A stretch of 64,000 nt of DNA from an uncultured Bacilli bacterium (GTDB lineage: Bacteria > Bacillota_I > Bacilli_A > RF39 > UBA660): positions 1-64,000 of the forward strand of contig CAJUKB010000005.1 in NCBI GenBank assembly GCA_910587325.1. The letters run 5' to 3'. Within the stretch, counting starts at the first letter, position 1. The number at the start of each line of letters is the position of its first letter. Below, in pieces: positions 52,496 to 61,404 of this stretch. The position numbers and the translations under genes were made by a program. The notes below the pieces were generated by a model, which saw only the letters and a list, made by a program, of their open reading frames with translations, made no database searches and was not told where the DNA came from.

Positions 52496-52786
52496 TTAGT
52501 CTTCACCAATCGCTTCTTCTGACATATCTTTAAATAGTTCAAAAAACATTCTTGCTACTTCTTTAAGCTCTTTTTCTTCTGTTACCTTTTCTATAGCTTC
52601 ATCGCCATCTTTTATAACAAGCCTAGCAATCATTTGATTGCTTTCAATTAAATTCTCTTCTTTATCCACTTCAATTAAATAAAGATAAGTTGTTTCATTA
52701 TAATCTACCATATTGGCAATCGTATAATCTTTATCACCATTTTCTTCTTCTATGGTTAATATCTTATATAATTCTAATTTTTCCAC
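52496..52786 (-). CDS. DUF1292-like small protein, 96 aa
   Basis: An acidic beta protein with ILTIEEENGDKDYTIANM and TTYLYLIEVDKEENL, of the DUF1292 type. The C-terminus is helical and very acidic. Its start abuts the stop of the large coiled-coil gene (shared base 52786), as in the pair at 38876-40139. Unknown function. Confidence 0.65.
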   Translation of the reverse strand: MEKLELYKILTIEEENGDKDYTIANMVDYNETTYLYLIEVDKEENLIESNQMIARLVIKDGDEAIEKVTEEKELKEVARMFFELFKDMSEEAIGED

Positions 52787-55266
52787 TATCTTCCTCTTCC
52801 TTCCATTGTAAAGGTTACATTTTCATCTACAAAATAACCTTCCCAACCATTTTCATTTACTCCACGATAATTTACTTGTTTGGCTCCATTATTTTCTAAA
52901 GCTGCTTTTTTAGCTTCTGCATCTTCTTGGGTATTGCTTATAAAAATATATGCTCCATTATATTCATAAGTAATACCATCAACCATTCTTACGTTATCTA
53001 CTGAATTAGAAGCTTTCAAGACATTTTCTTTATTAGCAGCATCTAGATAATTTTGATAGATTTCTTTATCTTTTATGGTAAAAGTATCCCCAAAATCTAC
53101 ATAATCATCTTCAACTTTATTTTCAAGTTCTTTAGCTTCTTTAGGAGTTATAATTTCCGCATGACTTACGGCTTGTACTTCTTTTGGTGGTTCCTCTTTA
53201 GGAGAAACAACATTCTTTTTCGTATCTTCTTGTTCTTTGAAAAGGGCATTTAGTTTATTTGTTTCTGCATGACTTAAATAATCGTTTTCTAATGACATAC
53301 TACTTGTTTTAGAAGATACTTCCATTTCTTTTAAAAGACTTGCGGTTGTAGTATTAGAGAGCATTAAATAATCTTCCTTATTTGTTTCAATATTTTTAGT
53401 ATTAATTACTTCTTTTGAAGTTTGCAAGTTTGATAATCCTTGAATTCCTACAAACGCTGCAGAAACAACAGCCACGGATGAAACGGCAACTGCTAAACGC
53501 TTTTCATTTCTTGCTTCACGAATACTTCCAATTTTAAAGACTTTTTCCTTAAATCTCGGAAGTAAATTGATCCCTCTTTTGACTTTACTTACCTGTTCTA
53601 ATAAAACGTTTTTAACAAGTGCACTATTTTCTTTCTTTTCTTTTAACGTATTTTTTTTATCAGTTTGCCCTTTTGCATTAGAAAAGGAGCGAGTTATTTT
53701 CTCCAAAATATCTTTCAAAATACTTTCTTTTTCTTTATCTGTATATTCTTTTGATTTTAATAATCTTTCTGGTTTTTCTGTCACTCCTGCATAAAAAGTA
53801 CTAATATCTTTTGCAGGTAAAGTGCTTCTAAATAAAACTTTCAAATTAGCAAAAACAGCAAATTTCTTTCCTTGATTCATTTGAAACAATTTAGCTTGTA
53901 GTTCTTTTATTTTAGTCTCTACAGTACTAGTATCTTCTCCAGATTTGGCTCGTTTATAGTTTTCTTCTTTTAAAATATAAATTTGACTATAAAGATCTTT
54001 TTCTGCTATTTCTACATTTTCTATACTTTCAATAGAAGGAACTTTTAAATTATTTCTTTCACCAAAACGAAGAAGTTCTTTTTGCAATCGTTTATATTCA
54101 ATAAAATAGGTATTAAAACGATTTAAGCTTGTTTTTAGTACATAAAGCGGCTCTTTATTTAAAGAGGCAACAGCTACTACTTGATTGGTATTCATATATC
54201 CTTTGGCATTCTCTGTTAAACTTAATAAGCGATCGTTTACTTGTTGAAATTCGCTATACAAATTAGCATATTCTTCTTTGTATTTTTTTTCATTTTGTTC
54301 TTCTAATAATGGATTAACAATCTCTTTTTCGTATTGTCTCATACATTCTTTCATCTTAGTTTGACACTTAATCCATTTACCATAATGTTTTTCTGGAATA
54401 GAAACGATTTCTCCGTTATATTTTACTCTTCTCTTTTGTCCTCTAGAATTAATTATGTTTTGCATAACTAACTTAATATATTCCATTCGTTCTACTAAAG
54501 AAAGCGTATTTAAATACTCCTCATCAATGGTAATATTCTTTCTATTTTCTTCTTTAAAGTCTTCTGCATCCACTTCATAATCAATCATTTTATCATCAGC
54601 TACCGCATAAAGGCGAGTTATGGCTGGAATAGCTTCTTTAATTGATTTTTTCATTTCTTTTGAAACGGTTTTGATTTTTTCATTATCTTGTTGATAAGTT
54701 TTTTGCTCTACAATTCTATCTGTAGAATTTCCCAACTCTTCAATACGATTCATTGCATCGCTTGCTTCTTTTTCTATTTTATGAATATTGTCATTAAACC
54801 ATACAAATTCCTGATTATAAAGTATAGCATGATTATTTCTAATATCTGTCATTTTTTCAAATAAACTCTCCATACTTTTATAGTAATGTCTTAACTTATT
54901 ATTGCACTCTAAAACCAATTTAACATCGTTCCAAGAATTCATGAATACAGAGGGTTCGATAAAATCTCCTACAACTTGTGTATAATGTTTCAAACCAGTT
55001 CTCAAATTTTTTACTAAAGAGGCTAATAGTTTTAAGAATTCAGTTTCTCTTGCTAAATTTTCTAATAGTTGCTTTTTAGATATAGGATTTTCAATTCCAT
55101 TGTAAATACTTTCATACTCTTTCCAAATAGAATCTATTTTTTCTACTAATAAATCCAAATGAAAAGTAGTCTCCATTTTATAGGTTCCATCTAAAATTTC
55201 TTTTTCTAACTTAGAAATTTCTTGTTCTAAATTAGCAACTCTAGGATTATAAATGTCTTTATTCAT
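52786..55266 (-). CDS. Large coiled-coil membrane protein, 826 aa
   Basis: A long helical cytoplasmic part (residues 1-600) with many charged heptads ends before one membrane helix near 605-625 (AVAVSSVAVVSAAFVGIQGL). The outer part is low-complexity and then has a small domain near 755-815 with YEYNGAYIFISNTQEDAEAKK that resembles a SPOR fold by eye. I recognise no family. It lies directly behind pbpB in the division cluster and before a DUF1292 gene, which suggests a role at the wall or septum (inference). Confidence 0.7.
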   Translation of the reverse strand: MNKDIYNPRVANLEQEISKLEKEILDGTYKMETTFHLDLLVEKIDSIWKEYESIYNGIENPISKKQLLENLARETEFLKLLASLVKNLRTGLKHYTQVVGDFIEPSVFMNSWNDVKLVLECNNKLRHYYKSMESLFEKMTDIRNNHAILYNQEFVWFNDNIHKIEKEASDAMNRIEELGNSTDRIVEQKTYQQDNEKIKTVSKEMKKSIKEAIPAITRLYAVADDKMIDYEVDAEDFKEENRKNITIDEEYLNTLSLVERMEYIKLVMQNIINSRGQKRRVKYNGEIVSIPEKHYGKWIKCQTKMKECMRQYEKEIVNPLLEEQNEKKYKEEYANLYSEFQQVNDRLLSLTENAKGYMNTNQVVAVASLNKEPLYVLKTSLNRFNTYFIEYKRLQKELLRFGERNNLKVPSIESIENVEIAEKDLYSQIYILKEENYKRAKSGEDTSTVETKIKELQAKLFQMNQGKKFAVFANLKVLFRSTLPAKDISTFYAGVTEKPERLLKSKEYTDKEKESILKDILEKITRSFSNAKGQTDKKNTLKEKKENSALVKNVLLEQVSKVKRGINLLPRFKEKVFKIGSIREARNEKRLAVAVSSVAVVSAAFVGIQGLSNLQTSKEVINTKNIETNKEDYLMLSNTTTASLLKEMEVSSKTSSMSLENDYLSHAETNKLNALFKEQEDTKKNVVSPKEEPPKEVQAVSHAEIITPKEAKELENKVEDDYVDFGDTFTIKDKEIYQNYLDAANKENVLKASNSVDNVRMVDGITYEYNGAYIFISNTQEDAEAKKAALENNGAKQVNYRGVNENGWEGYFVDENVTFTMEGRGR

Positions 55267-55321
55267 AATAAAACACTTCCTCTTTTATTCTTATTATACT
55301 TGAGTTTTTTTAAAACTGCAA

Positions 55322-57424
55322 TCAGTTTCCAAATTCACCTGTAATAATTAAAGGAGTGGTTTTAACAATTACATCTCCTGGTATTACACTAATTGTTTTC
55401 ACTTTTCCATAGCCATTTAGTTCATAAGGAAGACCAATTAAGTTACAAAACGTTACAATTTCATTGGTACTCCATCCAATGACATTTGGCATTTTATAGG
55501 CGGTATCATTCGTAAGTAAAAAGACTTTTGTTCCAACAAGTACTTTTTCATTGTTTAAAGGATATTGATTCACGACATATTTTCCTTCCCCAATTATGAT
55601 AGGCTCCAAACCTCTATTTTTTAGTTTGTCTACCGTAGTTACCACTTCTTTAGAGATAAGGTTGGATAAAGCTACAATTTTACTTTCATCTGCATCACTT
55701 GCTGTTTCTACAATATTTAAGGCCTTTGCAGATTCTTCTACTACATTATGGACAATTTGGGCAACATCTTTTGTTCCCCCAACAATTTGTTTAATGGAAA
55801 TATATACAATGTATTTTGGGTCTTCATAAGGAAAAAGTCCGGCAAAACTTTTGATATAGTCATAATCTCCAGTTAAGTAACCTCCCTTTGGACTTGCAAT
55901 TTGGGCTGTACCTGTTTTACCAATTAAAGTTACATTATCAGGAGCAAAAGCTTTATTAGACTCTACCCCATAAACCACTTTATACATAAGTTCTTTCATT
56001 TTAGCAATTGTTTCTTTGCTTGCTACTTTCGCTACTTCTGTTCTCTCATATTCATTGACAACATTACCATTTTCATCTACAATTTTAGACACTATATAAG
56101 GTTTTACCATCACACCATCATTAGCAAGTGTCGTTAAGGCTTGTAACATTTGAATAGGTGTTACTGTAATTCCCTGTCCAAAAGAAGCTGTTGCCACTTC
56201 ACTTTCATATTTAAATGTTATTTTTCCTTCTGCTTCGTTTGGAAGTTCAATCTCGGTTGTTTTTCCAAATCCTAATGTATCATAAAAACTTCTTAACTTA
56301 TCTGCTCCTAACGCTTGCGATAAAAGAGTCGCCGCTACATTACTAGAACGAGCAAAACCTGTATCAAAATCAATGTCTCCCCAAGTCTTATTAACATCAC
56401 TTATTACAGTTCCATCTTTTAAGTTAATAGAACCTGATTTATAAATCTGTCCTCCGTCATATTTTCCATTTTCAATCGCACTCATAAAAGAAAATATTTT
56501 CATAACAGAACCCGGTTCATATTGATAACTGATTAAAGGATTTAAATAACTTGTTAAATCATCACGCTTATTCAAATCAAAATTTGGAGAACTTGCACTT
56601 CCAAGGATTGCTCCTGTTTTGGCATTCATGACCGTTAAACTAGCCCAATCAAAAGTATAATTATCTTCTAAATTCATAATAGCATTTTCAAGTAAATGTT
56701 GTATTTCTTCATTTAAAGTTAAATACATACTTTTTCCACTTACACTCTTTTCTTCCATGACAGGAGTATTAGGAATTTGATAGCCATAAGCATCTTTTTG
56801 GTATTCAATCGAACCATTTTTTCCTTTTAAAGTATCGTTAAAATAGAGTTCAAGCCCCATTTCGCCATTAACTTCTCCATAATCATCCGGTTTGGCATAA
56901 CCCAAAATAAAGGAAGCATATCTTCCATTTGGATAATAGCGTTTAATGCTTTTTGCAAAATCAATCCCTGGCAAACCTAAGGCTACAATTCTATTCTTTT
57001 CTGATTCTGTAACCCCTCTTTTTAATTCCACTTGATATAAGTTTTCACGATTTAAGCGTTCTAAAATCGTGTCTTCTGCTACTTCTAAAATTGGAGAAAG
57101 TTCTTTGGCTGTTCTTTCTTTGTCTATGACGTGTTGCGGGTTTTCTTTATCTGTCGTACGGCTTTCCGATAAATAAGCAATCACTGTATAGGAATTCATA
57201 TCAATTGCAAGTTCTTCTCCATTACTATAATAAATAGCTCCACGTGAAGCATATGTAGTACGTTTTTCCGTATTTCGATTGCTTGCAAATGCAGTCAAAT
57301 CAATTCCATCAACATCTGTTGAAATGGCTACGTAAATGAGTTTTACACTTATTAAAACAAACAAAAAAGAAACAAGTAGCATTGTAATTTTTACATTAAA
57401 TTTCAAACTATTGTTTCTTTTCAT
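55322..57424 (-). CDS. pbpB: Division penicillin-binding protein (class B) with PASTA domains
   Basis: A septal transpeptidase that cross-links peptidoglycan, acting with FtsW. A single membrane helix (residues 11-33) is followed by a dimerisation domain, then the active site: Ser in GSVMKIF, SSNVAAT and KTGTAQIA. Two C-terminal PASTA-like segments follow (about 585-700). Length of 700 aa matches PBP2B/SpoVD. Its place behind ftsL confirms it as the division enzyme. Confidence 0.95.
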   Translation of the reverse strand: MKRNNSLKFNVKITMLLVSFLFVLISVKLIYVAISTDVDGIDLTAFASNRNTEKRTTYASRGAIYYSNGEELAIDMNSYTVIAYLSESRTTDKENPQHVIDKERTAKELSPILEVAEDTILERLNRENLYQVELKRGVTESEKNRIVALGLPGIDFAKSIKRYYPNGRYASFILGYAKPDDYGEVNGEMGLELYFNDTLKGKNGSIEYQKDAYGYQIPNTPVMEEKSVSGKSMYLTLNEEIQHLLENAIMNLEDNYTFDWASLTVMNAKTGAILGSASSPNFDLNKRDDLTSYLNPLISYQYEPGSVMKIFSFMSAIENGKYDGGQIYKSGSINLKDGTVISDVNKTWGDIDFDTGFARSSNVAATLLSQALGADKLRSFYDTLGFGKTTEIELPNEAEGKITFKYESEVATASFGQGITVTPIQMLQALTTLANDGVMVKPYIVSKIVDENGNVVNEYERTEVAKVASKETIAKMKELMYKVVYGVESNKAFAPDNVTLIGKTGTAQIASPKGGYLTGDYDYIKSFAGLFPYEDPKYIVYISIKQIVGGTKDVAQIVHNVVEESAKALNIVETASDADESKIVALSNLISKEVVTTVDKLKNRGLEPIIIGEGKYVVNQYPLNNEKVLVGTKVFLLTNDTAYKMPNVIGWSTNEIVTFCNLIGLPYELNGYGKVKTISVIPGDVIVKTTPLIITGEFGN

Positions 57425-57437
57425 AACAAGTCTCCTT

Positions 57438-57743
57438 CTAGCGATTATTGTTTACAATTTTTAAGTTATCATAATTATAAGACAATCCGCTCTCTTTTGC
57501 AACTTCTTGAATTTTATCTAATGAAGCAAGTTCGTTAATCTGCATGCTTAAACTTTCATTTAAGTTTTCTTGGGTTGCAATTTTATTTTTTAATTGTTCC
57601 ACTTCAATATTTGATTCTGATAAAAGTGCTTTTGTAAATACATTAGAAATTGGTACAGCTACTGCCAATAAAAATAGTAAGCTATATAATAATTTTTCTC
57701 CTCTTACAATTCTAAATTTTTTTCCTTTATTATTTTTTTTCAT
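57438..57743 (-). CDS. ftsL: Cell division protein FtsL
   Basis: A short bitopic protein with a basic N-terminus (KKNNKGKKFRIVRGEKL), one membrane helix (LLYSLLFLLAVAVPISNVF) and an external leucine-zipper coiled coil. Sequence identity in FtsL is weak, so the call rests on shape (101 aa) and on its place between rsmH and pbpB. It belongs to the FtsL-DivIC-type divisome subcomplex. Confidence 0.88.
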   Translation of the reverse strand: MKKNNKGKKFRIVRGEKLLYSLLFLLAVAVPISNVFTKALLSESNIEVEQLKNKIATQENLNESLSMQINELASLDKIQEVAKESGLSYNYDNLKIVNNNR

Positions 57744-58670
57744 TTAAATCACCTTTTCTATTACACGAAGTTTTGCACTTTTACTTCTAGTATTTTCTTC
57801 TATTTCTTTCTTACTTGCCACGATGGGCTTTTTATTTATTATTTTAATGGACGGCTGATATTCTACAGGAATTTCTGGTAGTCCTTTTACCATTTCATTT
57901 ACTTCACTAAAATTCTTAAATATTCTTTTTACAATTCTATCTTCTAAAGAATGAAACGTAATGACAACTATTCTTCCACCTTTTTTAAGTAAAGAAATGG
58001 CATCGGGTAGTACACTTTCAAGTACATGTAGTTCGTTATTCACTTCAATTCGAATAGCTTGGAATATTTGTCTTTCTGGGTGTTTTTCGTAAAAATATTT
58101 CGCCCCTACAGCGTTTTCAATAATAGTAATAAGTTCCTTTGTCGTCGTAATTTCTTTTGTCTTGCGAACCTTTAGAATTTCTTCAACGATTTTCTTACTT
58201 TTTGGTTCTTCTCCATAAGAATAAAACATAGAAAGTAAATCTTTACTATCGTATTCGTTTACAATTGTTTTGGCACTAAAACTTTGGGTCCTGTCCATAC
58301 GCATATCAAGCGGTCCATCTTGCATAAAAGAAAAACCTCTCTCCTTTTCATCAATTTGAGGACTTGATACCCCTAAATCAAATAAAATACCATCTACTTT
58401 TTCGACATTTTCTTGTTGTAAGCATGCTTTCATATCCAAAAAATTGCTATGAAAGATTTTAAAGTTATTTCCAATCGTTTTTAACTCTTTTTCGGAATAC
58501 GAGATTGCTTCTTCATCAACATCAAAGGCGAATAAGAAACCCGCATTTATATTCTTTAGAATACATTTACTATGTCCAGCATAACCTAAGGTGGCATCTA
58601 CATAGATACCATCTTCCTTTAGGTTTAAATTATCTATTGCTTCCGAAGCTAGTACACTATAATGTTTCAT
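57744..58670 (-). CDS. rsmH: 16S rRNA (cytosine-1402 N4)-methyltransferase
   Basis: It methylates C1402 in the decoding centre with S-adenosylmethionine. The sequence has the start HYSVLASEAIDNLNL, GIYVDATLGYAGHS, DGILFDLGVSSPQID, and RIVVITFHSLEDRIVK. Length of 308 aa is normal. It overlaps mraZ by one base in the dcw cluster. Confidence 0.98.
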   Translation of the reverse strand: MKHYSVLASEAIDNLNLKEDGIYVDATLGYAGHSKCILKNINAGFLFAFDVDEEAISYSEKELKTIGNNFKIFHSNFLDMKACLQQENVEKVDGILFDLGVSSPQIDEKERGFSFMQDGPLDMRMDRTQSFSAKTIVNEYDSKDLLSMFYSYGEEPKSKKIVEEILKVRKTKEITTTKELITIIENAVGAKYFYEKHPERQIFQAIRIEVNNELHVLESVLPDAISLLKKGGRIVVITFHSLEDRIVKRIFKNFSEVNEMVKGLPEIPVEYQPSIKIINKKPIVASKKEIEENTRSKSAKLRVIEKVI

Positions 58671-59104
58671 TATAAATTCACATCCATAAATAAGTTTTCG
58701 GCGATATCCGATAATTTTTCACTGTTCATATTCATAAATTCATCCCAAGCTAGTTTATCCCATATTTCAACACGGTCGTTAGCGCCGATTACTACACATT
58801 CTTTTGTTAAACCGGCGTAACTAACTAGTGGGGAGGTAAGGCAAGTTCTTCCTTGGCGATCGAACTCGCATTCAGTAGCACCGGAGAAGAAGGTTCTAAT
58901 AAATGTACGGGCGTCTTTTTTTGTGAAAGGTAGAGTTTTTAATTGTGCTTCTAGTCTTTCCCATTCTTTCATAGGATAGACATACAAGCACTTTTCAAAA
59001 CCACGTGCAACGATAAAACGCTCTCCTAAGCCGTTCCGAAACTTAGAGGGAAGCACGAGTCTTGATTTATCATCAATATTATGATGATATTCGCCCATGA
59101 ACAT
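58670..59104 (-). CDS. mraZ: Transcriptional regulator MraZ
   Basis: An AbrB-fold regulator that represses its own dcw operon. The two DXXXR repeats are visible: IDDKSRLVLPSKFR and ECEFDRQGRTCLTSPL. Length of 144 aa is normal. It is the first gene of the cluster mraZ-rsmH-ftsL-pbpB, with repeated binding boxes just upstream. Confidence 0.98.
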   Translation of the reverse strand: MFMGEYHHNIDDKSRLVLPSKFRNGLGERFIVARGFEKCLYVYPMKEWERLEAQLKTLPFTKKDARTFIRTFFSGATECEFDRQGRTCLTSPLVSYAGLTKECVVIGANDRVEIWDKLAWDEFMNMNSEKLSDIAENLFMDVNL

Positions 59105-59110
59105 TTACAT

Positions 59111-59150
59111 CCCCCACTTTCTACCACAATGTACCACTGTCTACCATTAT
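59111..59150 (-). promoter_or_regulatory. MraZ operator: four phased repeats over the -10 region
   Basis: The minus strand carries TGGTAG, TGGTAC, TGGTAG and TGGGGG type boxes repeated every ten bases, immediately before the mraZ start. The first overlaps a TATAAT (complement of 59146-59151). MraZ is known to bind such direct repeats and to repress its operon. A further GTGGTAC lies at 59162-59168, one base out of phase. Confidence 0.8.
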
Positions 59151-59217
59151 ATTACACGAACGTACCACAAATGTAAATAGTTTTTCCAAAACTTTTTAAA
59201 AAATTGACATAAAAAAA

Positions 59218-59243
59218 CAACTCTATTCTTTTTATAAGAGTTG
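59218..59243 (-). terminator. Terminator after the small-toxin transcript
   Basis: Arms CAACTCT and AGAGTTG flank a 12-base loop and are followed by TTTTTTT on the minus strand (complement of 59211-59217). It would end the minus-strand transcript of the candidate toxin. Confidence 0.7.
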
Positions 59244-59286
59244 CTTTTAAGTTTACAATTTCCAATTCAAAAAAATTGAAAAATAG

Positions 59287-59315
59287 TTGTATTAAAACAC
59301 AATATTGTGTATGAT
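59287..59315 (+). promoter_or_regulatory. Promoter of the candidate antisense RNA
   Basis: TTGTAT (59287-59292) and TATGAT (59310-59315) are 17 bases apart on the plus strand. A perfect 14-base palindrome ACACAATATTGTGT (59297-59310) covers the spacer and may be an operator. Confidence 0.55.
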
Positions 59316-59321
59316 AATAAT

Positions 59322-59386
59322 GTAAGTGTTACTGATTAAGTAACGCCTATTATAAGTTTTTCGGCGCTATACTAGCGTCATTTTTA
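59322..59386 (+). ncRNA. Candidate antisense antitoxin RNA, about 65 nt
   Basis: Starting behind the promoter, the plus strand has a hairpin GTTACT-GATTA-AGTAAC (59328-59344) and then a terminator hairpin GGCGCTA-TAC-TAGCGTC (59363-59379) followed by ATTTTTATT. The RNA would overlap the last codons and 3' end of the peptide gene at 59367-59456, transcribed from the other strand. Confidence 0.45.
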
Positions 59387-59456
59387 TTGCCAAAAGCAAA
59401 ATAATCACAATTAACAATATTATTACTACTTTAAGAAAATAGATTTCTTGTTTCAT
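59367..59456 (-). CDS. Candidate small hydrophobic toxin, 29 aa
   Basis: An ATG with GGGAAAGGAAG about eight bases upstream opens a 29-codon frame: MKQEIYFLKVVIILL continuing with hydrophobic residues to AIKMTLV. It is nearly one whole membrane helix with a few charges at the ends, the shape of type I toxins. Its promoter lies over 100 bases upstream, giving a long leader. No known toxin family is recognised by sequence. It sits between the frameshifted hydrolase and mraZ. Confidence 0.45.
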   Translation of the reverse strand: MKQEIYFLKVVIILLIVIILLLAIKMTLV

Positions 59457-59561
59457 AGCCTTACTTCCTTTCCCCTTTCAAATCATGAATCGGAAACCCA
59501 AAACCCCCATCAAAAGGACAAAATCCACAAGGCATCTGCTAAATCAGTAACATGAGTTGCT

Positions 59562-59589
59562 ATTATAAAGTGTAATGCTAAGTTTGCAA
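59562..59589 (-). promoter_or_regulatory. Promoter of the candidate toxin gene
   Basis: Minus-strand TTGCAA (complement of 59584-59589) and TATAAT (complement of 59562-59567) are 16 bases apart. The -35 lies at the foot of a 9-base inverted repeat GCTAAGTTT/AAACTTAGC (59577-59585 and 59601-59609). Confidence 0.65.
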
Positions 59590-59617
59590 GCATTTCGACA
59601 AAACTTAGCAAAAGTTT

Positions 59618-60474
59618 CTATCCCAAAACAAAAATGAAGTTATCACAAAACCTCATTTTTCTTTTTTCTTTAGTTAAAATTATTTCTTCTAAATCATCAA
59701 GAACTAGTACATTCCCTTTAAATACACTTTGGGATTCTTCTGTATACAATCTCTTACGTTCTAAACCATGACTTTCTTCTGTGTGATAAAGTATTAAATT
59801 CTTAACTTCCAATTCATTCATTATTCTTGGAGTACTTAAAGCAGTAGAATGATTCTTTTCATAAGCGTGAAAAATATTCTCTTCTTTGTCTAAACAAAAT
59901 GCTTCATGCGTTACATAATCAACTTTTCTTATTTTATCATATAAATTTGGATTTAAAGTTTCATCTCCCAAAAACATAAATCGATTTTCTTCTAACCTGC
60001 AATCAAAGCCAAATTGTTTTGTTCCTTTTGCTAAAATATCAAAGAATTCATACTCCACACCATGAATAGTATATTTTTCTTTATCTTTTAACACAATAAA
60101 ATTTGTTATACTATAAATCGCATTCATTAGTTTATTAGGAAGCACGTATTTAGAAACTCCTTGAATTGCTTCATAAACTACTTCATTACAATAAATATTG
60201 ATTTTTTCTTTTATTTCTCCATGCATAGCCATTCTACTCATTTTTTTAAACATCCAAATAAGTCCTAAAATATGGTCCGTATGACTATGAGAAATAAAAA
60301 TATGTTTGATATCTTTTAATTGAATATTGGCTAGTTTTAGTCTTCTAATTATTTCTACGCTCCCACCTGTATCAACTAGAAAATTATTGTCCCTCCTGTT
60401 TGAATTACAAAACAGGTATTATATAAATCCATTGTTCCGCCATTTCCTGTACCTAACATAATGATTTTGGTCAT
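59618..60474 (-). pseudogene. Frameshifted MBL-fold metallo-hydrolase
   Basis: The true start is an ATG at 60474 with AAGGAAG upstream: MTKIIMLGTGNGGTM. After FVIQTGGT the frame hits a TAG at 60376-60378, while the next frame continues LVDTGGSVEIIRRLKL, then HIFISHSHTDHILGLIW (the His-x-His-x-Asp-His zinc motif) and on to a normal C-terminus with FLGDETLNP and LILYHTEES. The shift lies between about 60376 and 60396. The full enzyme of about 285 residues resembles ribonuclease Z-type hydrolases. Confidence 0.85.
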
Positions 60475-60502
60475 ATAGCTTACTTCCTTTCAAATTCAAA
60501 AA

Positions 60503-60517
60503 AGAGCCTTACGCTCT
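60503..60517 (-). terminator. efp terminator
   Basis: Stem AGAGC/GCTCT overlaps the efp stop codon and is followed by TTTTTTG on the minus strand. Confidence 0.7.
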
Positions 60518-61069
60518 ACTTGAATATTTCCCGTCTTTCGTTGAAATAATAATACTTTCACCTGTTTCAATGAATAATGGAACCTTTACTTTATAGCCGG
60601 TTTCTAAAGTTGCATCTTTCATTGCATTATTGGCTGTATTTCCTTTTACAGCAGGCTCGGTTTCTACAACTTCAAACTCAATTTTTTCTGGAAGAGTAAT
60701 TCCAATAATTTCTCCTTCATAAAAATCAATTAAGATTTCTAAGTTTTCCTTTAAGAATTTAACGTCATCACCTAAAACAATTGATGCAATTTCTGTTTGT
60801 TCATACGTATTTGTATCCATAAATACAAAATTGTCCCCACTTGCATATAAGTATTGCATAGGAGCTTTTGTAATATGAGCACGATCTACTTTTGTTCCAG
60901 AATTAAAAGATACTTCTGTAATAGAACCCGTCTTTAAATTTTTAAGTTTCATTTTAACGAAGGCAGCACCTTTACCAGGTTTTACATGAGAAAAGTCTTG
61001 TACAACACAAGGAGCTCCATCCACCATAATAGTCATTCCATTTTTAACATCATTAACACTAACGTTCAT
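60509..61069 (-). CDS. efp: Elongation factor P
   Basis: It relieves ribosome stalling at proline runs. The N-terminal KOW-like domain has NDVKNGMTIMVDGAPCVVQDF and the tip loop KPGKGAAFVKMKLKNL with the Lys that is modified in other bacteria. The C-terminal OB domains end with the SIIISTKDGKYSSRA segment. Length of 186 aa is normal. It follows rpmG by 12 bases and they share a promoter. Confidence 0.98.
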   Translation of the reverse strand: MNVSVNDVKNGMTIMVDGAPCVVQDFSHVKPGKGAAFVKMKLKNLKTGSITEVSFNSGTKVDRAHITKAPMQYLYASGDNFVFMDTNTYEQTEIASIVLGDDVKFLKENLEILIDFYEGEIIGITLPEKIEFEVVETEPAVKGNTANNAMKDATLETGYKVKVPLFIETGESIIISTKDGKYSSRA

Positions 61070-61081
61070 TTACTAAACCTC

Positions 61082-61255
61082 CTATTTTCCTAGTTTTGTT
61101 TCTTTGAATGTTGTTGTTTTTTTACATTTAGGACAATATTTTTGTAATTCTAATTTATCAACCGTATTTTTTTTATTTTTGATACTAGGTCTTCTAGAGT
61201 ATCCACATTCTGTACACTTAAGACCAAAAAATACACGATTTAGATTTTTTGCCAT
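61082..61255 (-). CDS. rpmG: 50S ribosomal protein L33
   Basis: A 57-residue ribosomal protein with two Cys pairs for zinc: CTECGYS near residue 14 and CPKCKK near 41. The zinc-binding form (C+) is usual for Firmicutes, which often carry several rpmG genes. Start ATG at 61255 has GAGAGGT upstream. It is the first gene of the rpmG-efp unit. Confidence 0.95.
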   Translation of the reverse strand: MAKNLNRVFFGLKCTECGYSRRPSIKNKKNTVDKLELQKYCPKCKKTTTFKETKLGK

Positions 61256-61289
61256 GTAAGATACCTCTCTTTCTTTTTAAACTATATGT

Positions 61290-61318
61290 ATTATATAGTA
61301 AATTTTGCCTTTTGGCAA
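61290..61318 (-). promoter_or_regulatory. rpmG-efp promoter inside a palindrome
   Basis: Minus-strand TTGCCA (complement of 61313-61318) and TATAAT (complement of 61290-61295) are 17 bases apart. The -35 lies in a palindrome AAATTTTGCC-TTTT-GGCAAATTTT that could also be a terminator or operator. Confidence 0.75.
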
Positions 61319-61404
61319 ATTTTTCTTACACTTCCTCTCTCGCTTTTATCTTCCATTTAGATTTCTACTTCTAATTAATATTCTATATTCACTCTCTTCT
61401 AAAT

